In this document: in pieces, positions 1 to 8,347 of the stretch
Layout: each line of letters starts with the position of its first letter
How positions within the stretch are numbered: position 1 is the first letter of the stretch
Assembly: GCF_026427595.1 (NCBI RefSeq)
Contig: NZ_CP101527.1
Span: forward strand, 753,001-817,000
DNA from: Alkalimarinus sediminis
Lineage (GTDB): Bacteria; Pseudomonadota; Gammaproteobacteria; Pseudomonadales; Oleiphilaceae
Reading direction: 5' to 3'
Length of the DNA stretch: 64,000 nt
Translations under genes and position numbers: made by a program
Notes under the pieces: model-generated
Told to the model about the DNA's origin: nothing
The model's input: only the letters and a program-made list of their open reading frames with translations
Databases searched by the model: none

Positions 1-344
1 GCTATGAATTCATCATATTCGGCTTCAGTGATGGGCTGATTTTCAGACGCTTTTAGGACGATGCGCCTTACACTTTCGTGTAAGGAGATATGGAGTTGAC
101 CTAGTCGAGGAAATTCATCTTGATCTTCAGTAAAACGGCTATGTTCACCATAATACCAAAGGCCAAAACCACAGTGTCTATAGGCATCTGACTGGATAAA
201 CTCTTCAGAAATAGGCAGGCCGCAAATGAGCTTCTTGTTCCACTCAGCAAGCCATCGATTGTGCAAGAGCACTGCATTATTAATCGCGATAATATCGCTA
301 TTAATTTGTGATACAACTGTGCTTTGGCCAGACTCTGAAAGCAT
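1..344 (-). CDS. CZB (zinc-binding) domain protein, probably a DgcZ-like diguanylate cyclase; 3' part outside the window
   Basis: The gene runs off the left edge, so only the first 114 codons are visible. They form a chemoreceptor zinc-binding (CZB) domain. Putative Zn ligands are His28, Cys58 (in HCGFGLW), His85 and His89 (in LHISLHE). The spacing of 30, 27 and 4 residues is the same as I recall for E. coli DgcZ (His22, Cys52, His79, His83), in which zinc binding to this domain inhibits the attached GGDEF domain. The ATG at 342-344 follows GAGGGG at a good distance. The GGDEF domain itself is not visible, so the enzyme identity is inferred; a CZB chemoreceptor-type protein is the alternative. 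It is probably a separate unit from the methyltransferase gene that lies upstream on the same strand. Confidence 0.75.
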   Translation of the reverse strand, partial: MLSESGQSTVVSQINSDIIAINNAVLLHNRWLAEWNKKLICGLPISEEFIQSDAYRHCGFGLWYYGEHSRFTEDQDEFPRLGQLHISLHESVRRIVLKASENQPITEAEYDEFI

Positions 345-447
345 CTAAACCCCTCATGTTGAATGAAAGTGCAGTTCACTACTTCATACAATCCAGTATA
401 GCGCGATGATAGTGCAATAATTTGATCTAATGCAGGCGAAATGCTAG

Positions 448-1068
448 TTACCTGTATTGAGCGTAACCCCAGTAGTTAAAACCTGCTATTTTGGGGGTAG
501 AAGGGAGGTATCGTGTTTCCATGTCTTTAATGGTAAACCCGGTTTTCTCGAGGCACTCAGGTATATTACGGTTTAGATTGCAGCCACCGGCTACTTTTTT
601 CCAATAAGGGTTAACACGCTGTTGCCAACGCTTGATAGACTCATCCGGTGCTTCACCGTGCTCACAAAAAAGTAGTTTCCCTTCTGGTTTGAGGACTCGC
701 TTCATTTGCTCTAATGCGGTTTTCCAGTCGGGGATGGTGCAGAGTGTGTAGGTTAGCAAGATGGTATCGACACTGTTGTTATCGAGTGGGATCTCTTCGC
801 CAGGCAGGTCTAACCACTTGATATCAATACCTGATGCAGCAATATTCTTTTGTGCTTTTCGGCGCATCCCCTCCGCGGGTTCAAGCCCCCAAATAAACTC
901 CACATTTGCAGTATTGTAGTAAGGTAAATTAAGTCCAGAGCCAAATCCGACCTCTAAAACACGACCCTCTGCATAGGGTACGACTTTATTACGCTGCCTC
1001 AATACTGGCTTACTGCTGCAGGCTAGGTTAATAACATGTGGCAAAAGGTAGTTTTCGTATAGGCTCAT
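448..1068 (-). CDS. Class I SAM-dependent methyltransferase (Methyltransf_11 type)
   Basis: 206-residue soluble protein with a Rossmann-type methyltransferase core. Motif I reads VLEVGFGSGLN (about residues 37-47). An acidic strand-2 region follows (GLEPAEGM), then LPLDNNSVDT-like post-motif residues and LLTYTLCTIPD (about 104-114). Later, VLKPEGKLLFCEHGEA is the usual motif III area. It resembles the UbiE/METTL7-like family often annotated only as class I methyltransferase; the substrate is not predictable. It starts 4 nt after the stop of the upstream mutarotase gene on the same strand, so the two are probably co-transcribed. No strong ribosome-binding site is seen, which fits translational coupling. 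Confidence 0.85.
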   Translation of the reverse strand: MSLYENYLLPHVINLACSSKPVLRQRNKVVPYAEGRVLEVGFGSGLNLPYYNTANVEFIWGLEPAEGMRRKAQKNIAASGIDIKWLDLPGEEIPLDNNSVDTILLTYTLCTIPDWKTALEQMKRVLKPEGKLLFCEHGEAPDESIKRWQQRVNPYWKKVAGGCNLNRNIPECLEKTGFTIKDMETRYLPSTPKIAGFNYWGYAQYR

Positions 1069-1072
1069 GAGG

Positions 1073-1987
1073 TTAAGTACTCGCTAATATGCTAAGCGTA
1101 GCGGTGATCGACTGTTGAGGCTGTACCTTCCAGGTGTTTGCAAATGCAGCACCGCGTTCTACGCAGATATATTCATCATAGTGTTCAGAAGTGATATCTG
1201 CCATCTTCTCGGCAAGTTTGATTCCGGGGTTCCAAACGATAGCAGTAGGGCAGTTGTTACCTCTTAATAGTAATGATGGTGAGCCTGTAATGACCTGTTC
1301 TGAACCAACGTTCTCATAGACCCTGTCTACCTCTGACTCAAAGCAAATAGGGCCATGCTGTATTGTGCGTGTAAGGTCTTGAGTGGCATCAAGGTAGGCG
1401 TGTTGATTTAAGCCTTCAACCTCTGCCACCTTTAAGTTATCGACATTAAAGTAGCTGTGTAGTGCCCAGCTAAATGGCATTGTCTCGGTGCCGGTATTCT
1501 GTGCGATAAATGAAATGTGGATATGCTCTGCAAGCGTCATCACCAGTTTGAGCGAGAATGCATGAGGAAAGAGGGGCGTGTCACTCTTATCAGAGGTGAA
1601 GCTGAAGGTTAGTTCAACGATGCCTTGGTCGTTTTCAGTGATATTAACCAACTGCCAATTACGGGTGCGAACAAAGCCGTGCTTGGGTTTTAGCGGGTCT
1701 TGCTGATTAACACCAAACCAAGGTGCGCAGATTGGAATACCGCCTCTTATCGGTTGACCTTTACTAAATATGGCCTTTGGGCTTAACCAAAGCCAGGGTT
1801 GTGAATCTTGAGGCATAAACTCCAACAACTGAGCACCCTGAATTGAAACAACTGCATTGCAGTGAGGGCTTTTGACGTGCAGAAGTTCAATAGATTCAGG
1901 TGAACCGTACAATTCACGACTATCAGTTAATGAAATAGAAGGAGCTGCTGATAGTTGCTGCATCACTGTTTGGATCGTCACAGGCAA
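1073..1987 (-). CDS. D-hexose-6-phosphate mutarotase (YeaD-like aldose 1-epimerase family)
   Basis: About 304 residues, the normal length for the family. The enzyme interconverts alpha and beta anomers of hexose 6-phosphates in the cytoplasm. Family signatures seen are GGIPICAPWFG (substrate-binding Arg/Gly region, about residues 81-92), KHGFVRTRNW (catalytic-His region, about 102-111), WALHSYFNV (second His, about 172-180) and VVWNP-like AIVWNPGIKLAEKM. The listed start is a TTG; GTG at 1981 or GTG/ATG near 1966 are alternatives, with AGAG just upstream favouring TTG or the first GTG. The gene lies 17 nt downstream of the MATE gene and overlaps nothing; it is probably part of a minus-strand operon ending with the methyltransferase. 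Confidence 0.9.
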   Translation of the reverse strand: MPVTIQTVMQQLSAAPSISLTDSRELYGSPESIELLHVKSPHCNAVVSIQGAQLLEFMPQDSQPWLWLSPKAIFSKGQPIRGGIPICAPWFGVNQQDPLKPKHGFVRTRNWQLVNITENDQGIVELTFSFTSDKSDTPLFPHAFSLKLVMTLAEHIHISFIAQNTGTETMPFSWALHSYFNVDNLKVAEVEGLNQHAYLDATQDLTRTIQHGPICFESEVDRVYENVGSEQVITGSPSLLLRGNNCPTAIVWNPGIKLAEKMADITSEHYDEYICVERGAAFANTWKVQPQQSITATLSILAST

Positions 1988-2004
1988 AGTTCTCTAGTTA
2001 ATAA

Positions 2005-3378
2005 TTAAGGCTCAAGCACGTGAATTTTTGCTCTTAGTTTAGTGAATGCTAGTACGCCGGCGAGCATGTTAGCAATCATTACGCCAGCAAAAATCCCCAC
2101 GATCCCCCATAATTGAGCGCCAATGAGAGAGAGTGGAACCATTAAAACAAACAGGCGAGTGAGTACTAAGCTCGCCGCCTGTTTAGGTTGATGAAATGCA
2201 TTATAGGTGGCACTCGTTACTATAATTAATCCCATGCCCGCATAACTGATGGGAACCACTCTAAGAAACATCTCTATCAGACCAATAACATCCGGGTTGT
2301 CTGAAAAAAGTCTCGCAATAACGGGGGCACTAATCGCGAGCAGAACACAGAGGCTCGCACCCCAGAGCAGTGCAAACTTAATAGCAAAGTGAAGACTTTG
2401 TTGCACCCGTTGATGCTTTTTAGCTCCCCAATTCTGACCAATAAAAGGGGTAAGTACAGATGAGAGCGCCATTACTCCAATCATCGCCAACGACTCTATG
2501 CGAGTGCCGACCCCTAAAGCAGCCACGGCAGAGTCACCGTATGAGGCTGCCAAATGGGTGAGTATTCCGATCGTAATTGGTGCCATCATATTGGTGGCCG
2601 CTGCAGGTATAGCGAGCTTAAAGAGCGATTGCCAGGAGTGCCAAAGCTCTTTTAGCGTGGGTAATACAAAGGTGAGCATTTTCTCTCTTACGCCCAACAC
2701 CCATATAGAAAAAAGAAAGGTAAGAGAGTATGAGATGAGTGTTGCCAATGCCGCACCGGTGAGCTCTAACCTCGGAAAAGGGCCTATGCCGAAGATTAAG
2801 AGAGGGTCGAGAATGATGTTAACTGCAGCGGCGACCAACATCACTCTACTCGGAGTTTTGGTATCCCCCGTTGCCCTGATAGCGCTATTACCGACCATTG
2901 GAATAACCACTAAACCAACGCCAATATACCAAACCGACATGTAGGTATGGATGAGGCCTATTTGCTGAATAGACGCGCCCAAAAGCATAAAGGTAGCGTC
3001 GATTGTGAGGTAACCGGTTAGTGCGACTAAAAACACCAGAATAAATGCAAGCCCAAGGCAGTCAGTGGTTAAGCGTTTGACATGATCTTGATTGCCAGAG
3101 CCAATTGCTCGTGAGACTAGTGCAGAGGTGCCGACGCTTAACCCCATGGCGAGGCTGATCACGATCATAGTGACCGGGAAGGTAAAACTAATGGCCGCTA
3201 GCTCTTTTGCGCCTAACTGGCCAACATAAAATGTGTCGACCACGTTAATAAATATAATCGATATAATCCCTAGAGCCATATGCCTGGAAAGAGATATCAA
3301 AGTTTTATCAACAGGGCCTTGAGTAAGGCGTGCGGAAGACTTTTTTCGGGGTGTTGTATTAGGTGATTGTGTAGTCAT
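2005..3378 (-). CDS. MATE family efflux transporter
   Basis: About 457-residue polytopic inner-membrane protein with twelve predicted hydrophobic segments in two six-helix bundles, as in NorM/DinF-type multidrug and toxic compound exporters coupled to Na+ or H+. Family signatures include the first-helix region HMALGIISIIFINVVDT, then VGQLG, and SALVSRAIGSGN. The second half repeats this as MAPITIGILTHLAASYG and PFIGQNWGAKK. ATG at 3378 is preferred over an in-frame TTG one codon upstream; no clear Shine-Dalgarno is seen. Substrate unknown. It heads a minus-strand run with the mutarotase and methyltransferase genes, but a metabolic link between them is not evident. Confidence 0.9.
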   Translation of the reverse strand: MTTQSPNTTPRKKSSARLTQGPVDKTLISLSRHMALGIISIIFINVVDTFYVGQLGAKELAAISFTFPVTMIVISLAMGLSVGTSALVSRAIGSGNQDHVKRLTTDCLGLAFILVFLVALTGYLTIDATFMLLGASIQQIGLIHTYMSVWYIGVGLVVIPMVGNSAIRATGDTKTPSRVMLVAAAVNIILDPLLIFGIGPFPRLELTGAALATLISYSLTFLFSIWVLGVREKMLTFVLPTLKELWHSWQSLFKLAIPAAATNMMAPITIGILTHLAASYGDSAVAALGVGTRIESLAMIGVMALSSVLTPFIGQNWGAKKHQRVQQSLHFAIKFALLWGASLCVLLAISAPVIARLFSDNPDVIGLIEMFLRVVPISYAGMGLIIVTSATYNAFHQPKQAASLVLTRLFVLMVPLSLIGAQLWGIVGIFAGVMIANMLAGVLAFTKLRAKIHVLEP

Positions 3379-3443
3379 CAAGGCAGTATACTACATTTAG
3401 ACGTAGCAATATCTGCCTAGATATATTTAACGACTCAGCTACG

Positions 3444-3971
3444 TTACCGTTGAGCGAGTTGCTGTTTTTGCACATGCTTTTTGAGCTCAGATCTAAAGGT
3501 GACCAATTCATGTATCTGTTGTTTTATAGTCGCCAATTTATGCTGGTCTTTAACTCTGTTTTTTGTATATAGGTTTAACGACTGATACTGGCGACTTGCT
3601 TGGGAAAAGATCGTGCCGGGCTCAATGTACTTCATAAAGTCTTTACAGCTTGAGCCACCGTCTCCGGTACTGATAGCTGTTTGACAGTCAGCAGATTTCG
3701 TCCAAGCTTCAGATATAATGGTTGCGACTCGATCAATACGTTGATCGAGAGGGCCATCTAATAGGATGGGGTGCTTATATTGGTTGCGCCCATCTAACTC
3801 TTCCCACCAGTGCGATGACTGTTGCCTCTCGGTAGAGGCTTGGATGGTTTTGCTAATCTGGTTGCAAGGAGTATCAGAGTAGACGGTTCGTTGATTTATT
3901 TCGCAGGTATGGATATCCGCAAAGGCGTTTGCAGATAACAGGCTTACAAGTAATGCAGTAGATACTCTCAT
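3444..3971 (-). CDS. DUF4124 domain-containing periplasmic protein
   Basis: About 175 residues. The start is placed at ATG 3971 because GGGG lies 6 nt upstream; a TTG four codons earlier is less likely. Residues 1-18 (MRVSTALLVSLLSANAFA) are a signal peptide with cleavage after ANAFA. The mature N-terminus, IHTCEINQRTVYSDTPCN, is the typical short DUF4124 segment with its two cysteines. The rest is charged, helical and not recognisable, apart from a possible third and fourth cysteine (DCQTA, SSCKDF). The exact role of DUF4124 proteins is unknown. It lies 65 nt upstream of the MATE gene. Confidence 0.75.
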   Translation of the reverse strand: MRVSTALLVSLLSANAFADIHTCEINQRTVYSDTPCNQISKTIQASTERQQSSHWWEELDGRNQYKHPILLDGPLDQRIDRVATIISEAWTKSADCQTAISTGDGGSSCKDFMKYIEPGTIFSQASRQYQSLNLYTKNRVKDQHKLATIKQQIHELVTFRSELKKHVQKQQLAQR

Positions 3972-4136
3972 GTAGTGCCCCAAATTATTATTGGTTTATG
4001 TTGTTATAATGTAGCTCCCCTCCATGAGCTGCTGCGATATCGTACCGCTTATTGGTGTGATGAAATAGTACACAGGTCAAAAAAATGACTTTGTGTTCAC
4101 TAATATTGGCTCTCTTGATGTAATAAATTGATTTTA

Positions 4137-4427
4137 TTAGTAATTTGTCCAGTTTTCCTTGATCCAAGCTTTTGCCTCTAGCTGGGAGCCAATATCATAA
4201 GGTATGCCAGCTTTAATCATCTTCTCAACCTTTCGGGCATACTTCATTTCATCAAACTTCCAGATCAATAGAAGTTGGTTTATCAAGTAGAGCACTTGGT
4301 TGCCATCTCTCGGTTCAAATGGTACATCGGCCAACTCCCCTGAGATTTTTGGATCGTTTGCTGGGATGTCAGGCCACTGGTAATGATCTTTAAACAGAAG
4401 TTGATCTTTTAGTAGCAACATATACAT
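4137..4427 (-). CDS. Conserved-looking hypothetical protein, 96 aa
   Basis: A small soluble protein with a strong ribosome-binding site (GAGGTGG, 4 nt before the ATG at 4427), so I regard it as expressed. The sequence begins hydrophobic (MYMLLL), has a proline/acidic middle (PDIPANDPKI) and a helical, aromatic C-terminus ending AWIKENWTNY. No domain is recognised and no cysteine or catalytic motif stands out. It is AT-rich and flanked by AT-rich non-coding DNA, unlike its neighbours. An open fragment on the same strand ends 15 nt upstream. Confidence 0.55.
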   Translation of the reverse strand: MYMLLLKDQLLFKDHYQWPDIPANDPKISGELADVPFEPRDGNQVLYLINQLLLIWKFDEMKYARKVEKMIKAGIPYDIGSQLEAKAWIKENWTNY

Positions 4428-4840
4428 TAAACCACCTCATTGTTATAAGGACTGAACCGTTTTTAACTGCTCAATTGCTTTAAGTGCCAGACGGCTATTT
4501 CCATGATATTTAGAATAAAAAAAGTTTAACTGATAAATTTTATGATTTGGATGGGGGTGCAATACGGGTATAGCACTTAATTTAGGGTTTTTTAATTTTG
4601 CTCGTTGAGAGTCGCAGTTATTTTTATGTTGAGTTCTAGTCGGGGAAACGTTAATGCTCTTTTACCGCTAAATATAGAATGGCGTCTATTGACCTAATTG
4701 CCTCAACCACCCCATATTTATCATTCGCTAAGAAAACAAAACACACAAATCATTACTGATAATTACCCCCGTATTGTTTACAATCGCGACTCCAAAATTG
4801 CTCTGGTTTTACGTTCCAGAACGCATCATAGGTGAATGAT
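4428..4840. other. 413-bp AT-rich intergenic region with possible gene remnants
   Basis: Lies between the divergent 96-aa hypothetical and trhO. On the minus strand a frame is open from about 4661 to a TAA at 4443-4445 (72 codons). It reads like protein near its end (KYHGNSRLALKAIEQLKTV), but it has no ATG or GTG, only an internal TTG. A second minus-strand open stretch from a GTG near 4735 reads DKYGVVEAIRSIDAILYLAV before a stop near 4655. These may be the decayed remains of one gene upstream of the 96-aa protein, or chance frames in AT-rich DNA. It should also hold the trhO promoter, but no convincing -35/-10 pair is visible. Confidence 0.3.
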
Positions 4841-5836
4841 ATGTCCCAAACAGTAGTATGCGCGTTATATAAATTTGTAACGCTTGAAGATTTCGAAGCG
4901 CTTCGCCAGCCGTTGCTTGACGTGATGCTGAAAAACGAAGTTAAAGGCACTTTGTTGCTCGCCAAAGAGGGTATCAATGGCACTGTCGCTGGCAGTCGTG
5001 AGGGCATAGATGCGCTGTTGGCATGGTTGCAAACAGATAACCGATTAGCCGATATCTCCTATAAAGAGTCCTACGATCAAGATGTCCCGTTTAACCGAAC
5101 CAAGGTCAAGCTCAAAAAAGAGATTGTCACGATGGGGGTTGAAGGCATCGATCCAAATCACATTGTGGGCACCTACGTTAAACCAAAAGATTGGAATGCG
5201 CTTATTTCTGATCCTGAGGTGTTGTTGGTGGATACTCGAAATGACTATGAAGTTAATATTGGCTCGTTTAAGAATGCTCTCAACCCTCAGACAGAGACAT
5301 TTCGTGAGTTTCCTGAGTATGTAGAAAAGCACCTTGACCCTGCAAAGCATAAAAAGGTCGCAATGTTCTGTACGGGGGGTATTCGTTGTGAAAAGTCGAC
5401 TGCCTTTTTAAAACAGCAAGGTTTCGATGAAGTTTATCACCTCGAAGGCGGTATACTTAAATATCTCGAAGAAGTTCCAGAAGAGGATACCTTGTGGGAA
5501 GGTGAGTGTTTTGTTTTTGATAATCGTGTCGCGGTCGATCATAAGCTTGAAAAAGGGCAGTATGACCAGTGTAATGCGTGCCGTTTTCCGATTACCGAGG
5601 ATGATAAGCAGAGCGAACGCTATGTGATCGGGGTGAGCTGTCCTCACTGTTTCGACAAAACTACGCCCGAGCAAAAAGCTCGATATGAAGAACGCCAGCG
5701 ACAAATTAACCTTGCTTCACAGCGAGGAGAGCAACACGTTGGAGGTGAAGCCGCTAAAGTAATTGCTAAAAGACGAGAGCTAAAGCAAGAGGCTAGAATT
5801 AAACAACAACAGCGCTGCTCTGATCACCCGGGATAG
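4841..5836 (+). CDS. trhO: tRNA uridine(34) hydroxylase TrhO (YceA family, rhodanese-like)
   Basis: 331 residues from ATG 4841, which has AGGTGA directly upstream; a GTG three codons earlier overlaps that site and is rejected. TrhO carries out the oxygen-dependent hydroxylation of U34 in several tRNAs, the first step towards 5-methoxy- and 5-carboxymethoxyuridine. Order of domains: an N-terminal acylphosphatase-like domain ([17 protein letters not shown], about 36-52) and a central rhodanese domain (about 118-215) with the active-site loop [12 protein letters not shown]-terminal cysteine-rich segment follows (CNACRFP and SCPHC), which looks like a zinc site. The tail is basic ([16 protein letters not shown]). 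It stands alone on the plus strand. Confidence 0.93.
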   Translation: MSQTVVCALYKFVTLEDFEALRQPLLDVMLKNEVKGTLLLAKEGINGTVAGSREGIDALLAWLQTDNRLADISYKESYDQDVPFNRTKVKLKKEIVTMGVEGIDPNHIVGTYVKPKDWNALISDPEVLLVDTRNDYEVNIGSFKNALNPQTETFREFPEYVEKHLDPAKHKKVAMFCTGGIRCEKSTAFLKQQGFDEVYHLEGGILKYLEEVPEEDTLWEGECFVFDNRVAVDHKLEKGQYDQCNACRFPITEDDKQSERYVIGVSCPHCFDKTTPEQKARYEERQRQINLASQRGEQHVGGEAAKVIAKRRELKQEARIKQQQRCSDHPG

Positions 5837-5837
5837 A

Positions 5838-6275
5838 TCAGGCTTTAGGAGGAGGGATAGTCGCAAGTACGCTACTTTTCTCTCCTCGTAGTACCTTGAG
5901 AAGTTCTTTTCTAGCAACATCGTTAGCGATTCCTTTCTGTTCTAGATAACTCATCATCTTATTAAAATGCTGTCTCCGCTTGTGGCCCCTCTCAGACATG
6001 TCGCGTCTGTCGCCGAATTCATCCATGAGCGTTGAGCCACAAGGGCAGTTGCGAAACACCTCAACAATCGTGGTGCCATCTTCTTCAAGTGCTGATTTCA
6101 TTGATGAGGTTGCTGCGGGTATTTTTTCGGTCTCATGCAGAAACTCTTCTGCAGTCTGATATGTTCTACCACAGCACGCACAGCTTTTTGGAAACGCCGA
6201 CTCTGCCAAGGCGTTAAGCCCATCGAATAGTTCTTTATCTATGGTGGCAGTGCTCTTGCCGCCCTTGCTGTGCAT
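5838..6275 (-). CDS. Hypothetical protein with two CxxC / CxC motifs
   Basis: 145 residues, not recognised. Two cysteine pairs, SCACCGR (about residues 31-37) and NCPCGSTL (about 75-82), probably bind zinc or another metal. The segment between them is acidic/helical and the C-terminal half is strongly charged (DRRDMSERGHKRRQHFNKMM) and ends in a proline-rich tail (TIPPPKA). The gene converges with trhO, the stops being 2 nt apart. It lies upstream of and divergent from the histidine kinase operon, so a regulatory link with that operon is possible but unproven. Confidence 0.6.
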   Translation of the reverse strand: MHSKGGKSTATIDKELFDGLNALAESAFPKSCACCGRTYQTAEEFLHETEKIPAATSSMKSALEEDGTTIVEVFRNCPCGSTLMDEFGDRRDMSERGHKRRQHFNKMMSYLEQKGIANDVARKELLKVLRGEKSSVLATIPPPKA

Positions 6276-6607
6276 TTTGTCTGACCGTCACTATATTGGT
6301 TGATATCTTTACTATAGGCATGAGCAGATAATTGATCAAAAAATATTCTTTGACCATGTTGTGTAATCTTACCCTTTAAGTAAGACCTAAACTATGCGCC
6401 TCCATGGGCGGTTCGTTTCTCAACTTTTCTGCGGCTACTTTCTTAATTTCACGTTGCTGCATTTGTGCACTTCAGCTTCTGTTTTTCTGATTTCGAACTA
6501 TAGTTATTAAAAGACCTTTGTAAAAGTATGGTTTATTGCCTTGGTGCGCAGGTGTGTTGTTGTGCATAGAGTATTCAACGAACAGTGATATCAATGAGCA
6601 ATAATAA
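6276..6607. other. 332-bp intergenic region upstream of the histidine kinase operon
   Basis: It separates the divergent cysteine-motif hypothetical gene and the kinase operon and presumably carries both promoters. The only sharp signal I see is a 10-bp perfect palindrome, AACTATAGTT, at 6496-6505. No hairpin terminator, small gene or clear sigma-70 promoter could be supported. Confidence 0.35.
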
Positions 6608-8344
6608 TTGAAAAAGTCCATATCAAAAAAAATCACGTTAACTGTATGTATTCTTCTTATTACGCTTAATTTGGTTGTCAGTTTTGTTGGTTATCTTAAA
6701 GACATCAAAGAAGAAGAGAAACGCTTTGATCAACGTGCCCGATATATCACTGAGATAGCATCACAGTCCGGTACTAATCTGTTATGGGATTTTGAATACA
6801 ATAAGCTAGCGCTTTTTAGCCAGTATATTCTGGAAGACCCTTTATTATCAGGCGTTTTATTCGTTTCTCAGGTAAGTGGAGGTAGTGAACCAGGCCACGT
6901 TGTCGGCTTTGTCAGAGGGAGGGGCGCAGTTGATGAAGAAATAGTTAACCTTAGCGATCACTACCCTAACTTTTATGATGATACTAGTCGTGCAGACCTT
7001 ATCTGGGGTGATGAAAAGATAGGGGAGTTATGGCTATTTTTTGATCGACGAGCGGTACACGCTTATCAAGATCAGAAAATGTGGGCAGAGCTTATTCGGC
7101 AAACATTGATCTTTCTAATATTTTTGATCGCTATCTATCTCGTGCTGCAAACACAGTTTGTTATGCCTTTCAAACGTTCTCATGAATTGGCAAAAGCACT
7201 CACCGAGAAGTTTAATCAGTTTAACAAACACCTGGGCGCAGGAGGTAGTTTAGAGTCTAGTCGTTTCACCGATTTTAATGCTTTGATAGACCGTTATGCT
7301 GTGCAGCTTGATCGACAAGATGAAGTCGGTGATTTCTATCGAGCATTTAATGCGTTAGTGAACGCTATTACGATGATACTATCTGAACTCTCTCAGTACT
7401 CCAATCAACTAAGCATACTAAATGAAGAGCTTGAGCAGCGCGTAAGCGATAGAACGCAAGAGCTTGAAGATGCTTGTATTGACCTAAAGAACACGCAAAG
7501 TCGCATGGTGCAGCAAGAGAAACTTGCCTCAATTGGTCAGTTGGCAGCGGGTGTGGCTCATGAAATAAATAACCCTTTGGGTTATATCAGCAGCAATATT
7601 AATCGGCTTGAAGAGTATTTAAACGATCTCTTTGCTTATGTTGAAGAACTGGAAAAACAAATAACTCAGAGTGAGATTGTTGATACAGATGGTGTGATTA
7701 ACCCATCTTTAGAAGCGCTAAAAGCCAAATTTGATTATGCTTTTATTAAGCAAGATCTCCCAGAGCTTTTGAAAGACTGTGTTGAAGGCAGTGTGCGGGT
7801 TCAAGGTATTGTTGAAAACCTTAAATCTTTCTCTCGTATGGATGATGCTGGCAAAATCATCGAGTTTGATATTAATGATGCCGTAAATAGTACCCTTAAA
7901 TTAGTGCACAACGAACTAAAGTATAACTGTGATGTAGAGCTAGATCTGCAAAGCTCGTTAAAGATTTTGGGTCACTACGGCCAAGTTAATCAGGTTATTT
8001 CAAACTTATTGGTTAATGCATCCCATGCCATAAAGGATACTGGCAAGCATGGCACAGTCTCGATTAAGACCTGGTCAGATGATCATAACGTCTATTTGGT
8101 TGTAAAAGACACAGGTAAGGGCATACCAGAAGAGATTGTAGATCGGGTATTTGAGCCCTTCTTTACCACTAAGGATGTGGGTAAGGGGACAGGATTAGGT
8201 CTTAATATTTCCTACGATATTATTGTTAATAATCACGGGGGTGAAATTTCAGTTGAAAGTGAAGTCGGCAAGGGAACTTCATTTTTTATAAGTTTACCTG
8301 ATTGTAACCCTGGCACTCATCAGGAGGAATTTGACGGTGGTTAG
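6608..8344 (+). CDS. Membrane-bound sensor histidine kinase
   Basis: 578 residues from a TTG start; the ribosome-binding site is poor. TM1 lies at about residues 9-29 and a periplasmic sensor at about 30-160. TM2 is at about 163-182, followed by a linker (HAMP not recognisable) and a coiled coil (about 265-305, [19 protein letters not shown]). The HisKA-type H-box [10 protein letters not shown] has His318 as the phosphorylated residue. The ATPase domain shows the N-box [16 protein letters not shown]1 [10 protein letters not shown] and G2 GKGTGLGL. All catalytic motifs are present, so it should be active. It is followed after 3 nt by a second kinase and then two REC proteins. The kinase belongs to the HEINNPL-type group, common with HD-GYP or HDOD response regulators. 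The signal is unknown. Confidence 0.9.
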   Translation: MKKSISKKITLTVCILLITLNLVVSFVGYLKDIKEEEKRFDQRARYITEIASQSGTNLLWDFEYNKLALFSQYILEDPLLSGVLFVSQVSGGSEPGHVVGFVRGRGAVDEEIVNLSDHYPNFYDDTSRADLIWGDEKIGELWLFFDRRAVHAYQDQKMWAELIRQTLIFLIFLIAIYLVLQTQFVMPFKRSHELAKALTEKFNQFNKHLGAGGSLESSRFTDFNALIDRYAVQLDRQDEVGDFYRAFNALVNAITMILSELSQYSNQLSILNEELEQRVSDRTQELEDACIDLKNTQSRMVQQEKLASIGQLAAGVAHEINNPLGYISSNINRLEEYLNDLFAYVEELEKQITQSEIVDTDGVINPSLEALKAKFDYAFIKQDLPELLKDCVEGSVRVQGIVENLKSFSRMDDAGKIIEFDINDAVNSTLKLVHNELKYNCDVELDLQSSLKILGHYGQVNQVISNLLVNASHAIKDTGKHGTVSIKTWSDDHNVYLVVKDTGKGIPEEIVDRVFEPFFTTKDVGKGTGLGLNISYDIIVNNHGGEISVESEVGKGTSFFISLPDCNPGTHQEEFDGG

Positions 8345-8347
8345 CGC

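Noticed and set aside
101-391. 96-codon minus-strand frame
   Set aside because: It lies over the CZB-domain gene in another frame; the CZB reading has a ribosome-binding site and exact zinc-ligand spacing.
2498-2944. 148-codon plus-strand frame inside the MATE gene
   Set aside because: Complement of the clear MATE gene; no ribosome-binding site or family features.
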